Shown in pieces: positions 10,836-21,021 of a DNA stretch of 36,538 bases (positions within the stretch are counted from its first letter, which is position 1; each line of letters opens with the position of its first letter). Source of the stretch: Stentor coeruleus (lineage: Eukaryota; Ciliophora; Heterotrichea; Heterotrichida; Stentoridae); the NCBI GenBank assembly GCA_001970955.1, contig MPUH01000756.1, positions 1 to 36,538 of the forward strand, read 5' to 3'. The notes under the pieces are model-generated. The model saw nothing but the letters and a program-made list of their open reading frames with translations, was not told where the DNA came from and searched no databases. The position numbers and the translations under genes are program-made.

Positions 10836-11464
10836 ATTTATTCAACAATTTAGCGAAATTTTTCCGGGTGAGATGCTAAGGTTTTAGTTAGATAAAATAA
10901 TTGAAATAGGCACATTTATTTAAAGTTTAAGCCCTAAGCATTTGCTTTAGTAGTAGATTTATAATTATTTTAAGAAAATTCAAATGAGATAAATTTGAAA
11001 GAATAAATTAAGATTTAGCACTAGCTTGCGTCAAGAATACTTATAAAAATATATATTTTAATTCTTAATAAACTTATTATAGAATAGGCTATTTTTTTGT
11101 AATTACAGTAGTAAATTAAGTCATATTATTTTGAGAGTTTTTAACAAGCATCACTATAAGTAATATATTAATTTAGCTATGCTAACTAATAAAAATATTC
11201 CCAAGCTATTCCAATCTATAATAATTAAAAATCATTTGTATTCTAATTTCAATATATCTTAATCTTATTCTAAATGCAATTAAAATTCTACTAACTCTCG
11301 CATATTTAATTTGATCACTCATTCAGCATTTTCCAACTCCTCAATCATAACTAATTAATACTTTTAACAATAATAGTTCAACCCTAAACAACATTTCATT
11401 TATCTATATATTGCAAAACTCCCTATAAATTCAATATCTAACTAAAATAATTAATATATAATAT
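10836..11464. other. Divergent intergenic region
   Basis: This AT-rich spacer lies between the start of the minus-strand ML-like pair and the start of the eIF4G-like gene, so it should hold promoters for both directions. I see no recognisable motif or RNA gene. Confidence 0.5.
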
Positions 11465-13270
11465 ATGAATAGGGTAAACTACAAACAAGTTGCTCGAATT
11501 AGTTCTGCGCCTCCTGATGAAGGAGAGCCTGACTTAAAATATAATCCTTCATTTAACTTAGACGCTGCCGAATTTAGGCCAGGTATGCCTCCAAACATAA
11601 AACCAATTTTCACCCAGAAACCAACAAACAAAGAGCTCAGAGCGACGGCTTCATCATATGAGCCAATAAAGCCAAAAGTTTTATCATCAGACGCTCCAAG
11701 TTTTGAATTCAAATCGAACGCTTTAGAATTCGTCCCTTCATTCTTAACATCTCCAACACTGTCTGAGAATACTCAAACATTGGTCCCAAATCCTATAAGC
11801 CCGCTAAAAGAGTCATTTAAAGACCCTTCTAGTGTTAGTGACTTTGTTATGGAGCCTATAAAGCCTGAAGCTTCAATTGCTGATGAACAAACTCCTGTAA
11901 AAATCTTTGGATTTGAAGAAAGCAATGCTGAATCTGTAATTCAACAAAATGAGCCTATTATTGAAAAAGTAGAAGAATTAAAAGAAGAATATAAAGAAGA
12001 AGAGCCTAAAGAGGCTTTGAAAGTTAAAGATGATAAGAATGCATTAGAAGAACCTGCGGAAAATAAAGAACCCCTTCCCGCGGTTTTTAGTGAGAATTCG
12101 GAAAAAATTTCGAGACCTCCAGATATGTATGAAGATGAATATAAAGAAGATGAGTATATAGAAGAAGATAATAAGCAAATTGAAGAGATTCCTGAGGTGC
12201 CAAAGAAAAGGGTTTACGATTTTGATGATATTAAGAATTTGAAGTGCGAGTTTTTTAAAGACCCGAACTTTTTCATTATCCCAGTTGCGATTTTGGAAAT
12301 TAAAGAAAGAGTTGTTGTCGAGACTGCAAAACCGAGTCGTGGGGGAAAGCGCCAAGGGGAGGATAGAAAAGCTAGAGAATCTATTAGAGTAACATGGAGA
12401 AAAGCCAAAACCGCTGAGGAACAAAAGATAAGCGATAAGGCAAAAGAGTACACAAGAAAATTTACTGTAACTGTAGCAGAACAAGAAGCTATAAAGAAGA
12501 AAGTCAGAATCACACTTAATAAGCTTTCTCCAAATAATTTGGAAAAACTCAGTAACGAAATGCTTGAAACATGCCAAAAGTCTCATGATTATCTAAAACT
12601 TGTAGTTTCAGGGATTTTCGAAAAAGCTTGGGCTGAGACTAAATACACACAGATGTACTCAAGCATCTGCAAATTTCTCAAACAAAGTTTTGAAGATTTC
12701 AAATACCCTGATGTTGATGCTTCACGTCTACCTCAGACCAAAAATTATTTCAAATATGAACTTCTATATATGTGCGAAGAAACCTTTAAAAAAAATCCTG
12801 AAGAAAACGACTTAGCCACTTTACCAGAAAATAAAAAACAAGAAGTATTAGCCAAGCTTAAAAAGAAAACTTTAGGCAATGTAAGATTTATAGGAGAGCT
12901 TTTTAATGTAAACCTTATAACAGCGAATATAATCCTCGAGTGCATTACAAGTCTTTTAGACCTTTTTGAAAAAGATATTAATGAAGATAAACTTGAAGGA
13001 GCCTGTGTGCTTTTACTAACTGGGGCAGGAAGTTTCGAAAGGCCAAAGCTCAAAGATGAGACTGAGAGGATATATAAAAGACTTACCAACATATTAAATG
13101 GGTTTAATATTTCAACAAAGAACAAATTCAAAATCTTAGATTTGCAAGAGCATAGAGAGGCTAAATGGAAGAATCTTGAAAAGGGAGAACTTAAGAAAGT
13201 TGAAGAAATACACGCTGATTTCCATAATGAACAGAATGAAATACTCAAGAGACACGGATATAATAATTAG
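11465..13270 (+). CDS. EIF4G: eIF4G-like translation initiation factor (MIF4G domain)
   Basis: A 601-residue scaffold protein of cap-dependent translation initiation. Residues 1 to about 245 are low-complexity (P, S, E, K) and probably disordered. At residues 249-258 the sequence KRVYDFDDIK occupies the place of the eIF4E-binding motif YxxxxL-phi, but with Ile and Lys at the last two positions. A basic stretch follows (GGKRQGEDRKARES). From about residue 340 the MIF4G HEAT-repeat domain starts with the characteristic KKVRITLNKLSPNNLEKLSNE and runs to near the C terminus; this domain binds eIF4A. There is no extra MA3 or W2 domain, so the protein is closer to short or plant eIFiso4G-like forms than to animal eIF4G1. 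The ATG at 11465 follows an AT-rich leader and the stop is TAG. The family is secure; which eIF4G paralogue this is remains unclear. Confidence 0.9.
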   Translation: MNRVNYKQVARISSAPPDEGEPDLKYNPSFNLDAAEFRPGMPPNIKPIFTQKPTNKELRATASSYEPIKPKVLSSDAPSFEFKSNALEFVPSFLTSPTLSENTQTLVPNPISPLKESFKDPSSVSDFVMEPIKPEASIADEQTPVKIFGFEESNAESVIQQNEPIIEKVEELKEEYKEEEPKEALKVKDDKNALEEPAENKEPLPAVFSENSEKISRPPDMYEDEYKEDEYIEEDNKQIEEIPEVPKKRVYDFDDIKNLKCEFFKDPNFFIIPVAILEIKERVVVETAKPSRGGKRQGEDRKARESIRVTWRKAKTAEEQKISDKAKEYTRKFTVTVAEQEAIKKKVRITLNKLSPNNLEKLSNEMLETCQKSHDYLKLVVSGIFEKAWAETKYTQMYSSICKFLKQSFEDFKYPDVDASRLPQTKNYFKYELLYMCEETFKKNPEENDLATLPENKKQEVLAKLKKKTLGNVRFIGELFNVNLITANIILECITSLLDLFEKDINEDKLEGACVLLLTGAGSFERPKLKDETERIYKRLTNILNGFNISTKNKFKILDLQEHREAKWKNLEKGELKKVEEIHADFHNEQNEILKRHGYNN

Positions 13271-14831
13271 AATAGGCAATTTTATAGACTATTCTTCAAC
13301 AACCGGAGAACCGGAAATTGAAATTAAGCTGTATATTGATGATTGAAGCTTGTCTTGAGTTTTACTTTAGGCTTTTTTACAAGATTTAGTACTTATACGT
13401 ATTTTAAATGAAGTAATTCCAATGATATCTTAAAGAACTATGCATTAATAAATCAAATATCCTATAACTTCATGCAGTTTGCATATTTGTTCTTGTTTTT
13501 TTTGCTCTTCTTGATAATTTTTTGTACTCAAATATAATTTGTTGATTTTAAACTGATGATTATCATGAGATTACTTTAGTTAATCAGCTAAGGCTTCTTT
13601 TTATTTTTAGATCTTTATTGAAATTTGGTAACCAATTTTGGCTATTTGTTATAGTTTTGATGAATATATATTTGGACTATGTATCACAGGAACTAGTTTT
13701 TCATTGAAATCATTTTTATATTTTCCGGGTTTTGCTCTAGTCATGCTTTTTATAATATACACATATATAATTACAATTAATCTTTTTAATTAGAAATTTA
13801 TTGATAATGAATACTTTTGTTTATGGTTTTATATGATATGTTTATGCTTTTATTTCCTTACAAATTTGGCTATTATGAAAATTTACCTTTAATGGTATTT
13901 TTTTTAGCCTATGATAATATTTGACAATTTTAGAGTACGAACTTTACAAAGTTTAAATACTCATCATAGTATAGATTCCCTTAGCAATTCTGACAAAATG
14001 CAAAGATGACATTGTTGTATATTTCAAAAATATCAGCAACAGTTAGGAAAACTTGAGAATCCATTAAATTCTCTTGAATCCAAGAAAATATAAAAACTAT
14101 ACCACAATTTATATAAGAAATGTTATTTTAATATACTAATGAAAGCACAAGTAAGGCTCATAGGTTTTTCCTTGTGGAACTAGAGATATAATATCATTTG
14201 AGGTTTGAATTTGAACGGAGATCATTCTCAAAAATATTTTCTATTAGAATAAGAGGTCGGAATTTTGCAATACTTTGATATTATTTTTTTTTAACTTAGA
14301 CCTGGATTGGTGCAGATATATCTAGTTTTATGGTTTGACATTCAGTTAAGCTTATACAAAGGCTTTGACTCGTTTATATAATATTCTGCAATAAATTTGT
14401 TTGAGATGAAAAGTGAAATAACTGTAGGAAAAGAAATTAGTAATATATTAAGAATTTTTAATATAAGTGTTATTGAAAGGATAGAAGATTAACTTTTATT
14501 CATTGTGCTTATTTGAACTCAGTTAATCTGGAGAATAGCCTAGAATTAAATGTTGCTAAGCAATTTTAAAGTATTAGATTTTATTATTTAATGTCATTAT
14601 TCTAAAATATAAATTACTAAGATATGCTTTAGAGATTATTGTAGGGGAATTTAAGATAATGAATTTATCTATATTGAAAGTATACAATATAAATAATTAT
14701 TACATATAGAAGGATAAAATATCTAGTTGCCAGCGTTGTTTATGTGATACTTTAAAATAAACTATATCTGATAAGCTTGAAAGTCTTATTGCAATAACGA
14801 TAAATATAAAAAAGTGATAAACATTTTCTGA
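13271..14831. other. 1.5-kb AT-rich spacer
   Basis: No supported gene, RNA or repeat. One plus-strand frame from about 14040 to 14560 has several runs of 25-36 open codons, but it is broken by stops at about the chance rate and matches nothing I know. Confidence 0.5.
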
Positions 14832-15335
14832 ATGAACTTAGAATTTATCAAAGTCAGTTCTCCAACAAAAGACAAAAGTGGTATTGTTTATTCTGGAATG
14901 AATAGATCTAAAGAAGCATCTCCTATGTTTTTTTCTGAGTTTTCTAGGTGGGATGATGATAATCCTCATAATCTTAGTGTTTTGCCACTAGTTTCAGTAA
15001 AAAGTCCTCAATCCTTAAAAAAGCCTGAAGGATTAAAGGATATACCTCGTACACATCGCAAACACAAATCTACCAACTCAAGCAATCTTCCAGTAGTAGT
15101 TTCAGCTTACGAGATCTCCAAATATCATCCCAAATTCAAAGAGTTTTTCGATCAGCCATTGAGAACATCTCGAGCCCAGGTAAAGTTCCCAGTAATAAAT
15201 ACGAAATCTGTATTTTCAGTTTATCTCAATTCTATGACTAAACGAAGACAGTACGATACAAAAGTCCGCCTAGACAAAAAAGATAAAACCTTCGAGATTT
15301 ATAAAATAAAAGACAAAAACTTGACTATAAAATAA
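14832..15335 (+). CDS. Hypothetical protein, 167 aa
   Basis: I do not recognise this small basic protein. The N-terminal half is rich in S, P and K and probably disordered. Residues from about 88 to 150 (VVVSAYEIS, KFKEFFDQP, KFPVINTKS and SVYLNSMTKRR) look more ordered. There is no signal peptide, membrane span or zinc motif. The ATG at 14832 follows an AT-rich leader and the stop is TAA. It lies 100 bp upstream of a zinc-finger gene in the same direction. A degraded copy of its last about 100 bp sits before the second zinc-finger gene, so it was partly included in that duplication. This supports its being a long-standing neighbour. Confidence 0.7.
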   Translation: MNLEFIKVSSPTKDKSGIVYSGMNRSKEASPMFFSEFSRWDDDNPHNLSVLPLVSVKSPQSLKKPEGLKDIPRTHRKHKSTNSSNLPVVVSAYEISKYHPKFKEFFDQPLRTSRAQVKFPVINTKSVFSVYLNSMTKRRQYDTKVRLDKKDKTFEIYKIKDKNLTIK

Positions 15336-15376
15336 TAGCCAAACTCTAAGCACCTAATTAAAGCCTGCTCTATTGC

Positions 15377-15428
15377 TTTTATATATTAAAATAATTAAAG
15401 GGGCCACAAGACAGTTTATAATTTATAT
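15377..15428 (+). promoter_or_regulatory. Conserved block upstream of zinc-finger copy A
   Basis: These 52 nt align without gaps to 16755-16806 with six mismatches, including the shared core AATTAAAGGGGC and TTTATAATTTATAT. Both copies end just before the ATG of a zinc-finger paralogue. Flanking non-coding sequence has diverged far more, so selection as a promoter or leader is plausible. This is inference from a single pair. Confidence 0.4.
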
Positions 15429-15435
15429 AAGGGCT

Positions 15436-16152
15436 ATGGTTGAGAATCTTTACGACCTCACATTGCTGTTAGGAGTCCAATATGTAACAAACCAATACTC
15501 TGATAAATCAAATTCATTTTTACAGCAGTTTACATTTAGACCAACACCTTTTTTAAAGCATTTTCCTGAACTACTCAAACAACTAAAGCGTACTTATGGC
15601 ATTAAAAGAATATCGTTGATATTCCAAATTTCTTTTTATTTTATCAAATTAATGCTTGAATCAGGTGTTCGCCCAGGCCAGTGCTTGTTATGTGATAAGT
15701 TCCTTTATCAAGTCAGAAGACACTTGAATGAAAAGCATGATTTTAGTGAAGAAAACTGTAATGAATTTTGTAAGCTGTTTAGCTCAGCATTTTTTCATAT
15801 GCCAATCGAATTCAAGCCCTTGCGCAAGGCAAATTCAATACTAAAGCCAAAACCACAAATGCTGAAAATGCGAAAATTTATAGAAAACTCTGAAATTAAT
15901 CCTTACAGACATTTTTATATAGTGAAAGGTCCATTGAATAGTATGAATTCGAAAAATGAGTGTGTTATGTGTATAGAATGTGGTCAAATTGTTAGTAGGC
16001 ATAGGAAAAGCGAGCATGATAGAATGCATAGAAAAACCGAAAATGTTGAATGCCTTGGATGCGGACAATTTATAAAGAGCAAGATTTTCGCTAATCATAT
16101 CCTTCAATGTTTTAACATTAAAACAACTAATCCTCTTAGGCTTAATATGTAA
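15436..16152 (+). CDS. Zinc-finger protein, tandem copy A
   Basis: A 238-residue protein with three zinc-knuckle-like motifs: C83-x2-C86-x9-H96-x4-H101, C179-x2-C182-x11-H194-x3-H198 and C206-x2-C209-x11-H221-x3-C225. Only the last two are close to normal C2H2/C2HC spacing. The N-terminal about 75 residues are helical and hydrophobic (ENLYDLTLLLGVQYV). It could bind nucleic acid or a protein, perhaps in the nucleus; no family name is supported. The ATG at 15436 is chosen because it aligns exactly with the start of copy B; the frame is open a little further upstream but without a conserved ATG. The two copies align end to end without gaps and are roughly four-fifths identical. Confidence 0.85.
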   Translation: MVENLYDLTLLLGVQYVTNQYSDKSNSFLQQFTFRPTPFLKHFPELLKQLKRTYGIKRISLIFQISFYFIKLMLESGVRPGQCLLCDKFLYQVRRHLNEKHDFSEENCNEFCKLFSSAFFHMPIEFKPLRKANSILKPKPQMLKMRKFIENSEINPYRHFYIVKGPLNSMNSKNECVMCIECGQIVSRHRKSEHDRMHRKTENVECLGCGQFIKSKIFANHILQCFNIKTTNPLRLNM

Positions 16153-16625
16153 TTTAGTTTTTATGGAGATTGCAATTTATTTTTTAAGATTTTTGCATGG
16201 CTTTCCTTCTTGAATTATTATATGAGTTTATATTGAAAATTTGTAGAAATTTTGAAGATTTATTCATATAGCATTTGTTCTAATTTTTTTGCTCACTAGG
16301 AAAGCTTTAAGGCTTTAATAATCTCTCTACACTTCTAATTGAATGGGAGCAAGCTATAATAAACGAAGCCTATTAATTAACTCATAAGTTTATTATAAAT
16401 AGTGAAGGTTTAGAATATTTAATGGAATATGCTTAGATATATTATTTATTATATAGATAACATTGCATGATAAGAAAAAAACTTAAGCTTGTATTTTAGC
16501 ATCGTCAAAATTAGTTTCACTAACTCTAGCATCTTTTATCTCTGCAGCCATTTTTAATCTTATTTGTAAATTTCTGCATGATTTATTAATAAAAATAATT
16601 GATAATTTTAAAACTAGCCCTTCAG
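16153..16625. other. Spacer between zinc-finger copies
   Basis: AT-rich, with no supported gene in this part. The decayed gene tail that follows it is listed separately. Confidence 0.5.
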
Positions 16626-16722
16626 CATTAGCTAGCAGAGGCAGTAATGCACAAGAGTCCGCTTTGACAAAATTAAAACTTTTGACGTTTTAATTAAAAA
16701 TAAAAACTTAACTATAAAATAA
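16626..16722 (+). pseudogene. Decayed copy of the 3' end of the gene at 14832-15335
   Basis: This stretch aligns with the last about 100 bp of the small gene upstream of copy A. Shared pieces include an AAGAGTCCGC(T)T-GACAAAA segment and the ending AAAAACTTRACTATAAAATAA. It has small indels, no start and no continuous frame. It sits at the same distance and orientation from copy B as the intact gene does from copy A, so it marks the left part of the duplicated unit. Confidence 0.75.
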
Positions 16723-16754
16723 GCACAAATTTTAATACATAATTACTCTTTTTT

Positions 16755-16806
16755 TTTATATATTAATTTAATTAAAGGGGCTTCAAGATAATTTATAATT
16801 TATATA
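16755..16806 (+). promoter_or_regulatory. Conserved block upstream of zinc-finger copy B
   Basis: This is the partner of 15377-15428: 52 nt, gap-free, six mismatches, ending just before the ATG at 16814. The strong retention compared with the neighbouring decayed gene tail suggests a promoter or leader function. Confidence 0.4.
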
Positions 16807-16813
16807 TAGAAAA

Positions 16814-17530
16814 ATGGCAGAGAATCTTTACGATCTCACATTGCTGCTGGGAGTCCAATATGTAACAGATTTATATTCAGACAAGACAGATTCGTTTTTA
16901 GAACAGTTCACAGTTATACCAACACCTTTTTGGAAGCATTTTCCTGAATTACTCAAACAACTAAAACGTGCTTATGGAATTAAAGGAATATCATCAATAT
17001 TCAAAATATCAGTATATTTTGTCAATTTTATACTTGAATCCGGAGTTCGTGGAGGTCAATGCTTATTATGTGATAAGTTTTTTTATCAGGTCAAAAGGCA
17101 TATGATTGAAAAGCATGATTTTAGTGAAGAAAACTGTGTTGGCTTTTACAAGATGTTTGTTTCAGCATTTTATCATATGCCAACTGATTTTAAGCCTTTG
17201 CGTAAGTCAGATTCAATACTAAAGTCAAAGCCACAAATGCTTAAAATGCGAAAATTTGTAGAAAACTCTGAAATTAACCCTTTTAGAACTTTTTATATAG
17301 TGAAAGGGCCGGTGAACAGAGCAAATGAGAAAAATGAGTGTGTTTTGTGTATAGAGTGCGGCCAAATTGTTAGTAGGAACAGAAAAATCGAACACGATAG
17401 AATGCACAGGAAGACTGAGAATATTGAATGCCTTGGATGCGGACAGTTTTTGAAAACCAAGCATTTTGCTAATCATATCTTACAATGCTTTGACATCAAA
17501 ACAAGTGATAATCTTAGACTTAATGTATAA
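16814..17530 (+). CDS. Zinc-finger protein, tandem copy B
   Basis: A 238-residue paralogue of copy A, collinear and gap-free. All the presumed zinc ligands are kept: C83/C86/H96/H101, C179/C182/H194/H198 and C206/C209/H221/C225. The extra histidine at 189 of copy A is Asn here, so it is probably not a ligand. The most conserved parts are the N-terminal helix, KPQMLKMRKF, the NECV-CIECGQIVSR region and the HDRMHRKTEN segment. Divergence is concentrated in surface-like positions, which suggests both copies are under constraint. The function is unknown, as for copy A. Confidence 0.85.
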   Translation: MAENLYDLTLLLGVQYVTDLYSDKTDSFLEQFTVIPTPFWKHFPELLKQLKRAYGIKGISSIFKISVYFVNFILESGVRGGQCLLCDKFFYQVKRHMIEKHDFSEENCVGFYKMFVSAFYHMPTDFKPLRKSDSILKSKPQMLKMRKFVENSEINPFRTFYIVKGPVNRANEKNECVLCIECGQIVSRNRKIEHDRMHRKTENIECLGCGQFLKTKHFANHILQCFDIKTSDNLRLNV

Positions 17531-18608
17531 TTTAGCTTTTTATGATTCCGTACGAATCTAGTAATACTGTTGCATGTACTGCACAGAGTTATTTAGCATA
17601 TTTTCATAAAATCATACACAGGATTTCTTATAAAAAAACTACTTAAATAATTTTGGTCAACTATCTAGTGTATTATAGACTGGATGCATTATAATTTCTC
17701 TTCCCAAGCTTATATCTTTAAAAAAATTTAAATTATAATTATTATATAAAGTTGTAGCTTGGATAATCCACTCAGGAATATAGTTTATATCAATAAATCA
17801 CTGTAGACCTGCTGGAGGATGCTAGATTTCAGGCAAGAAAGGAGTTAAAATTTTATGTATTATAACAGAATTTATGGTTCTACAAAATACATTAATGAAA
17901 AGCTTACAGAAATTTGCTGTATAATTTATATTATTGATGGTTCTTCTATCATTCTAGGGATGACTTGATTTTAATTTAGGATGACAATTATAAAGAATAA
18001 ATAATGATTGAAATTCTTTGAAAGCTTACGAATTTAAGCATCAGCAGAAAATTTATATCTCAAAGGATGAATATATTAATGTTTTTAATAACTAAGAGCA
18101 ATTTTAGCGCATCACTCTAACTTTTTATTAATTAATAACTATCTAACAAACTATTATTTTTTACATCCTATGCAATGCTAGTTTTCAAAGCCTTCTTTCT
18201 TAACACTTATTTTCCTTAACAAATTGACATATTTTGCAGTTTAACACTTTTATATTTGATCAAAATAATAAATGCTATAAAGATCTATTGTATATTTCCT
18301 AAAATTTAAACCAAAATTAGCATATAAATATATCAGAGTTTATAAAAATATCTATCAGTGCTGACTCAGTCTACTTTAGCCATAAAAAATATCAGAGTAG
18401 GGCCTTAACCTTTTAAATTCATTTATATGATATTTAACCTTAATACCCTATTGAATAATTTTAATCTTGTAAAAATATTTTCAGATTATACAAAATATTA
18501 TTAAAAATAAACAGTTCAGCCTAATGATAATTTAAGCGGAATATCATTTAACTAAATTCAAGACTTTATATGGTTATTTGCATACAGAATTCTTTTATAA
18601 TAATTATA
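17531..18608. other. 1-kb AT-rich spacer
   Basis: I see no supported gene, RNA or repeat. Short open runs exist on the plus strand near 17770-17970 but are stopped repeatedly and match nothing known. Confidence 0.5.
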
Positions 18609-19007
18609 ATGTCTGATGAAAATGGAGGAGCTTCAAGCAAAAGAGGAAGATGGACTAAGGAAGAGCAAAATTTGTTCAATCTGGCCTTTCAATGGCATGG
18701 CAAAGACTGGAAAAAGCTTTCAGAAATCATAGCGACACGCAGCATAGTTCAAATTCGGTCTCATGCACAAAAATACTGTAAAAAGATTGAAAATAGGCAA
18801 AGCAAAGAGTTATCAACTCCAAAAGTTTATGTTATTGAAGGAGCATTAAATGACCTTAACGATTATATCTCTAACCATTGCTCGAATTCATATAAAAAAT
18901 ATTTAGATTTTCAGCAAGCACTTATGTACTCGCAATTCCCTTCTACAACACCCCATGAAAATAAAACCTGTGAAGCTTCTCTTAAATCAGAATTGCATCA
19001 TAGTTAA
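18609..19007 (+). CDS. Single-repeat Myb/SANT protein of SHAQKY class
   Basis: A 132-residue probable DNA-binding protein. One Myb/SANT repeat spans residues 13-60, with W15 and W34 in the tryptophan positions and I49 replacing the third. It ends in SHAQKYCKK at 51-59. The SHAQKY class is known from plant circadian and MYB1R factors and is also found in Dictyostelium and ciliates; the usual SHAQKYF ends in Phe, here Cys57. The rest is polar with no second domain. I prefer the ATG at 18609 (MSDENGG) because the 13 residues added by the upstream ATG at 18570 are a hydrophobic run that looks like translated leader. It is probably a nuclear transcription regulator; the target is unknown. Confidence 0.9.
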   Translation: MSDENGGASSKRGRWTKEEQNLFNLAFQWHGKDWKKLSEIIATRSIVQIRSHAQKYCKKIENRQSKELSTPKVYVIEGALNDLNDYISNHCSNSYKKYLDFQQALMYSQFPSTTPHENKTCEASLKSELHHS

Positions 19008-19490
19008 TTATTATATATTAACCTATCTAGTATTATTAATTGTCTTATTCTTAGTGCTTCTTGTCAATATCTTCATATTTTTAGTTTAATTTTTGTTTCT
19101 TCAAGCTCTTTTTTCTGTAGCATGTCAAAATATCAAAATTAAATCTTTTAAATACTTACATGGTAAACCTAAACACCACAGTTAAACATACCAAAAGTAA
19201 TAGGCAATATATTTTAATAGCTTATTATTTTTAAGTGAATATTTGAGAAATGTGGATTTCCTCTGACCCACAGGTTTAACCACTGTAAACATTAACTCTG
19301 ACGATCTTTACAATTATGTTGACGTCTTTAGGCAATACTTATAATCGTTCTCACTCGAACTCCAGACGTACTTTATTGTGAATGCAACTATTAGCTTGCA
19401 TCATACTTCCGTTCTCCAGTTCGGGTAAACCAAGAAATTTCAATTAATTTTGTTTCAGTATTAAAATTATTTTCATAAAACGATCTATAA
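19008..19490. other. Spacer with a less AT-rich patch
   Basis: Bases about 19250-19440 are clearly less AT-rich than the surroundings. I looked for tRNA-like arms and open frames on both strands and found none that hold together. It could be an unrecognised non-coding RNA or a relic. Confidence 0.4.
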
Positions 19491-20303
19491 ATGCTACCTC
19501 TATTCACAATCAACAAACTTTTAGCTCCAAGTGGCTGCGCAAAAACTTCAAGACCTTTAATCGATCACATTGACATAGAAATAGCAGAAACACTTAAGCG
19601 TCAGCAATTGTTTGATCAGGAAATTGAAAAGGAGTATTCAAAGCTCAACTTTCCAATTGGATACTATACATCTGAGTATAAAGACCAACCAGCTTCTCTG
19701 AAATCATCTAAGTTTAGATTTATTTCAAAGGATGCTATATCAAAAATTGATAAATCCCCAAAAAAAAAGGTTAAAAACAATTCAGTTGTAAAGCGTAGAC
19801 ATCGCCATCGAGTAGAAAATAAAAGCTTGGACTTTAATCTTGTCAACTTTGCATCACCGTTTGAAAAACTTCCCCCTTTGATAAAATCAGTGCCTATTCA
19901 TTTAGACCCAAAACTTCAATTTCCCAGAAAGAAAAGTACTTATTGTGAAGTTAATAATGCAATATCTCATTTAAGTACAGTTGAATCTGTTATTCGCAAT
20001 TGTGAAAAGAATAATAAAACTGACTTCGGGTCTGTTGAAAGAGGCATTAAGTACTTAAAAACAGAAACAAAAGATATTAACAATTATTTAGATGATTTAG
20101 TAGACTCAGTTAAATTTTCCCAAAATGAAGAAGTTATTGATAATATGATGTCAACGAGAAAGTACAATCGTAAGCTTGACAAGAGTTTAAGAAATGAGAG
20201 CAAAAATATACAGAAAGAGCTAAATGAGACTACTAAAAAGCTTATGAAAATGGGTGAGTTTAAGCACAAGAAACAAAAAGTTCAACGAAAATCAAGTTTA
20301 TAA
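19491..20303 (+). CDS. Hypothetical basic protein, 270 aa
   Basis: I do not recognise a family. The N terminus (MLPLFTINKLLAPSG) is mildly hydrophobic but not a convincing signal peptide. A strongly basic cluster near residues 88-110 (SPKKKVKNNSVVKRRHRHR) could act as a nuclear or microtubule-binding signal. From about residue 150 the sequence is charged and helical, ending in a likely coiled coil rich in K, E and N. There are no cysteine motifs or membrane spans. The ATG at 19491 is the first in frame; the stop is TAA. Size and composition fit a small cytoskeletal or axonemal accessory protein, which is only a guess. Confidence 0.75.
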   Translation: MLPLFTINKLLAPSGCAKTSRPLIDHIDIEIAETLKRQQLFDQEIEKEYSKLNFPIGYYTSEYKDQPASLKSSKFRFISKDAISKIDKSPKKKVKNNSVVKRRHRHRVENKSLDFNLVNFASPFEKLPPLIKSVPIHLDPKLQFPRKKSTYCEVNNAISHLSTVESVIRNCEKNNKTDFGSVERGIKYLKTETKDINNYLDDLVDSVKFSQNEEVIDNMMSTRKYNRKLDKSLRNESKNIQKELNETTKKLMKMGEFKHKKQKVQRKSSL

Positions 20304-21021
20304 TAATTATGAATTAGATTTAGCCAATTTAAAATATTTATTAGAAGGTTTTTTACATATGTGCATTGATTTTGATTAGAAAGTTAGGTGCATGCAATGG
20401 AAATCTTGAAAATTATTATAAAAAAGTGCTTATCAAAACTATATATCGCTTTTTATTATAATTTCTTGACTACTAAAGATGTCAATGTAATATATTTTCT
20501 TATTATCAATTTTTTTGAGAAACTATAGATGGAGCTTGAAACAAGCTGAAGTGTATAGTAATTGAGTTATAAAAAAAATTATTATCAATGAACTTTAGTG
20601 TTCAATTTAATAGCATTAAATATGAAATAAATAAAAGTGAAGTGAACATTGCTTTATTTTTATAACTCACAAGCAATAATCGCTTTAATGTTGATAATTC
20701 TTCATTCTTGTTTTTAATCATCAAAATATTTGGTCATGCTATCAAGTTAAAGCTAGTTTTAATACTTAATGTCTCTTGTTTCTAAAAATAGATGAAAATT
20801 TATTTAAAAATAAGTTCAGTAATTTAAATAGTAAAGTCATAACACTTTATTCGATATATTATTTTATTATACCCCTCATCAATCCGACTATTTATTAAGT
20901 TTTTAATATATTCTTTTATGCATTTAAAATTAAATCAATTTAAGCTGACTTTAGCTTAGTACTTATATTTTATATAATTTAAAATATTTTAACTTGTCGA
21001 AAGCTCTAGATATATTAATTT

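Noticed and set aside
12044-13248. Long minus-strand open frames opposite the eIF4G-like gene.
   Set aside because: They mirror the Lys/Glu-rich codons of the real gene and have Phe/Ser/Leu-rich, non-protein-like composition.
14040-14560. Plus-strand frame with several 25-36-codon open runs in the spacer after the eIF4G-like gene.
   Set aside because: Stops occur at near-chance frequency and nothing in it resembles a known protein.
19250-19440. Less AT-rich patch as a tRNA or other structured RNA.
   Set aside because: I tried T-arm and acceptor pairings on both strands and none holds together; left as an unexplained patch.
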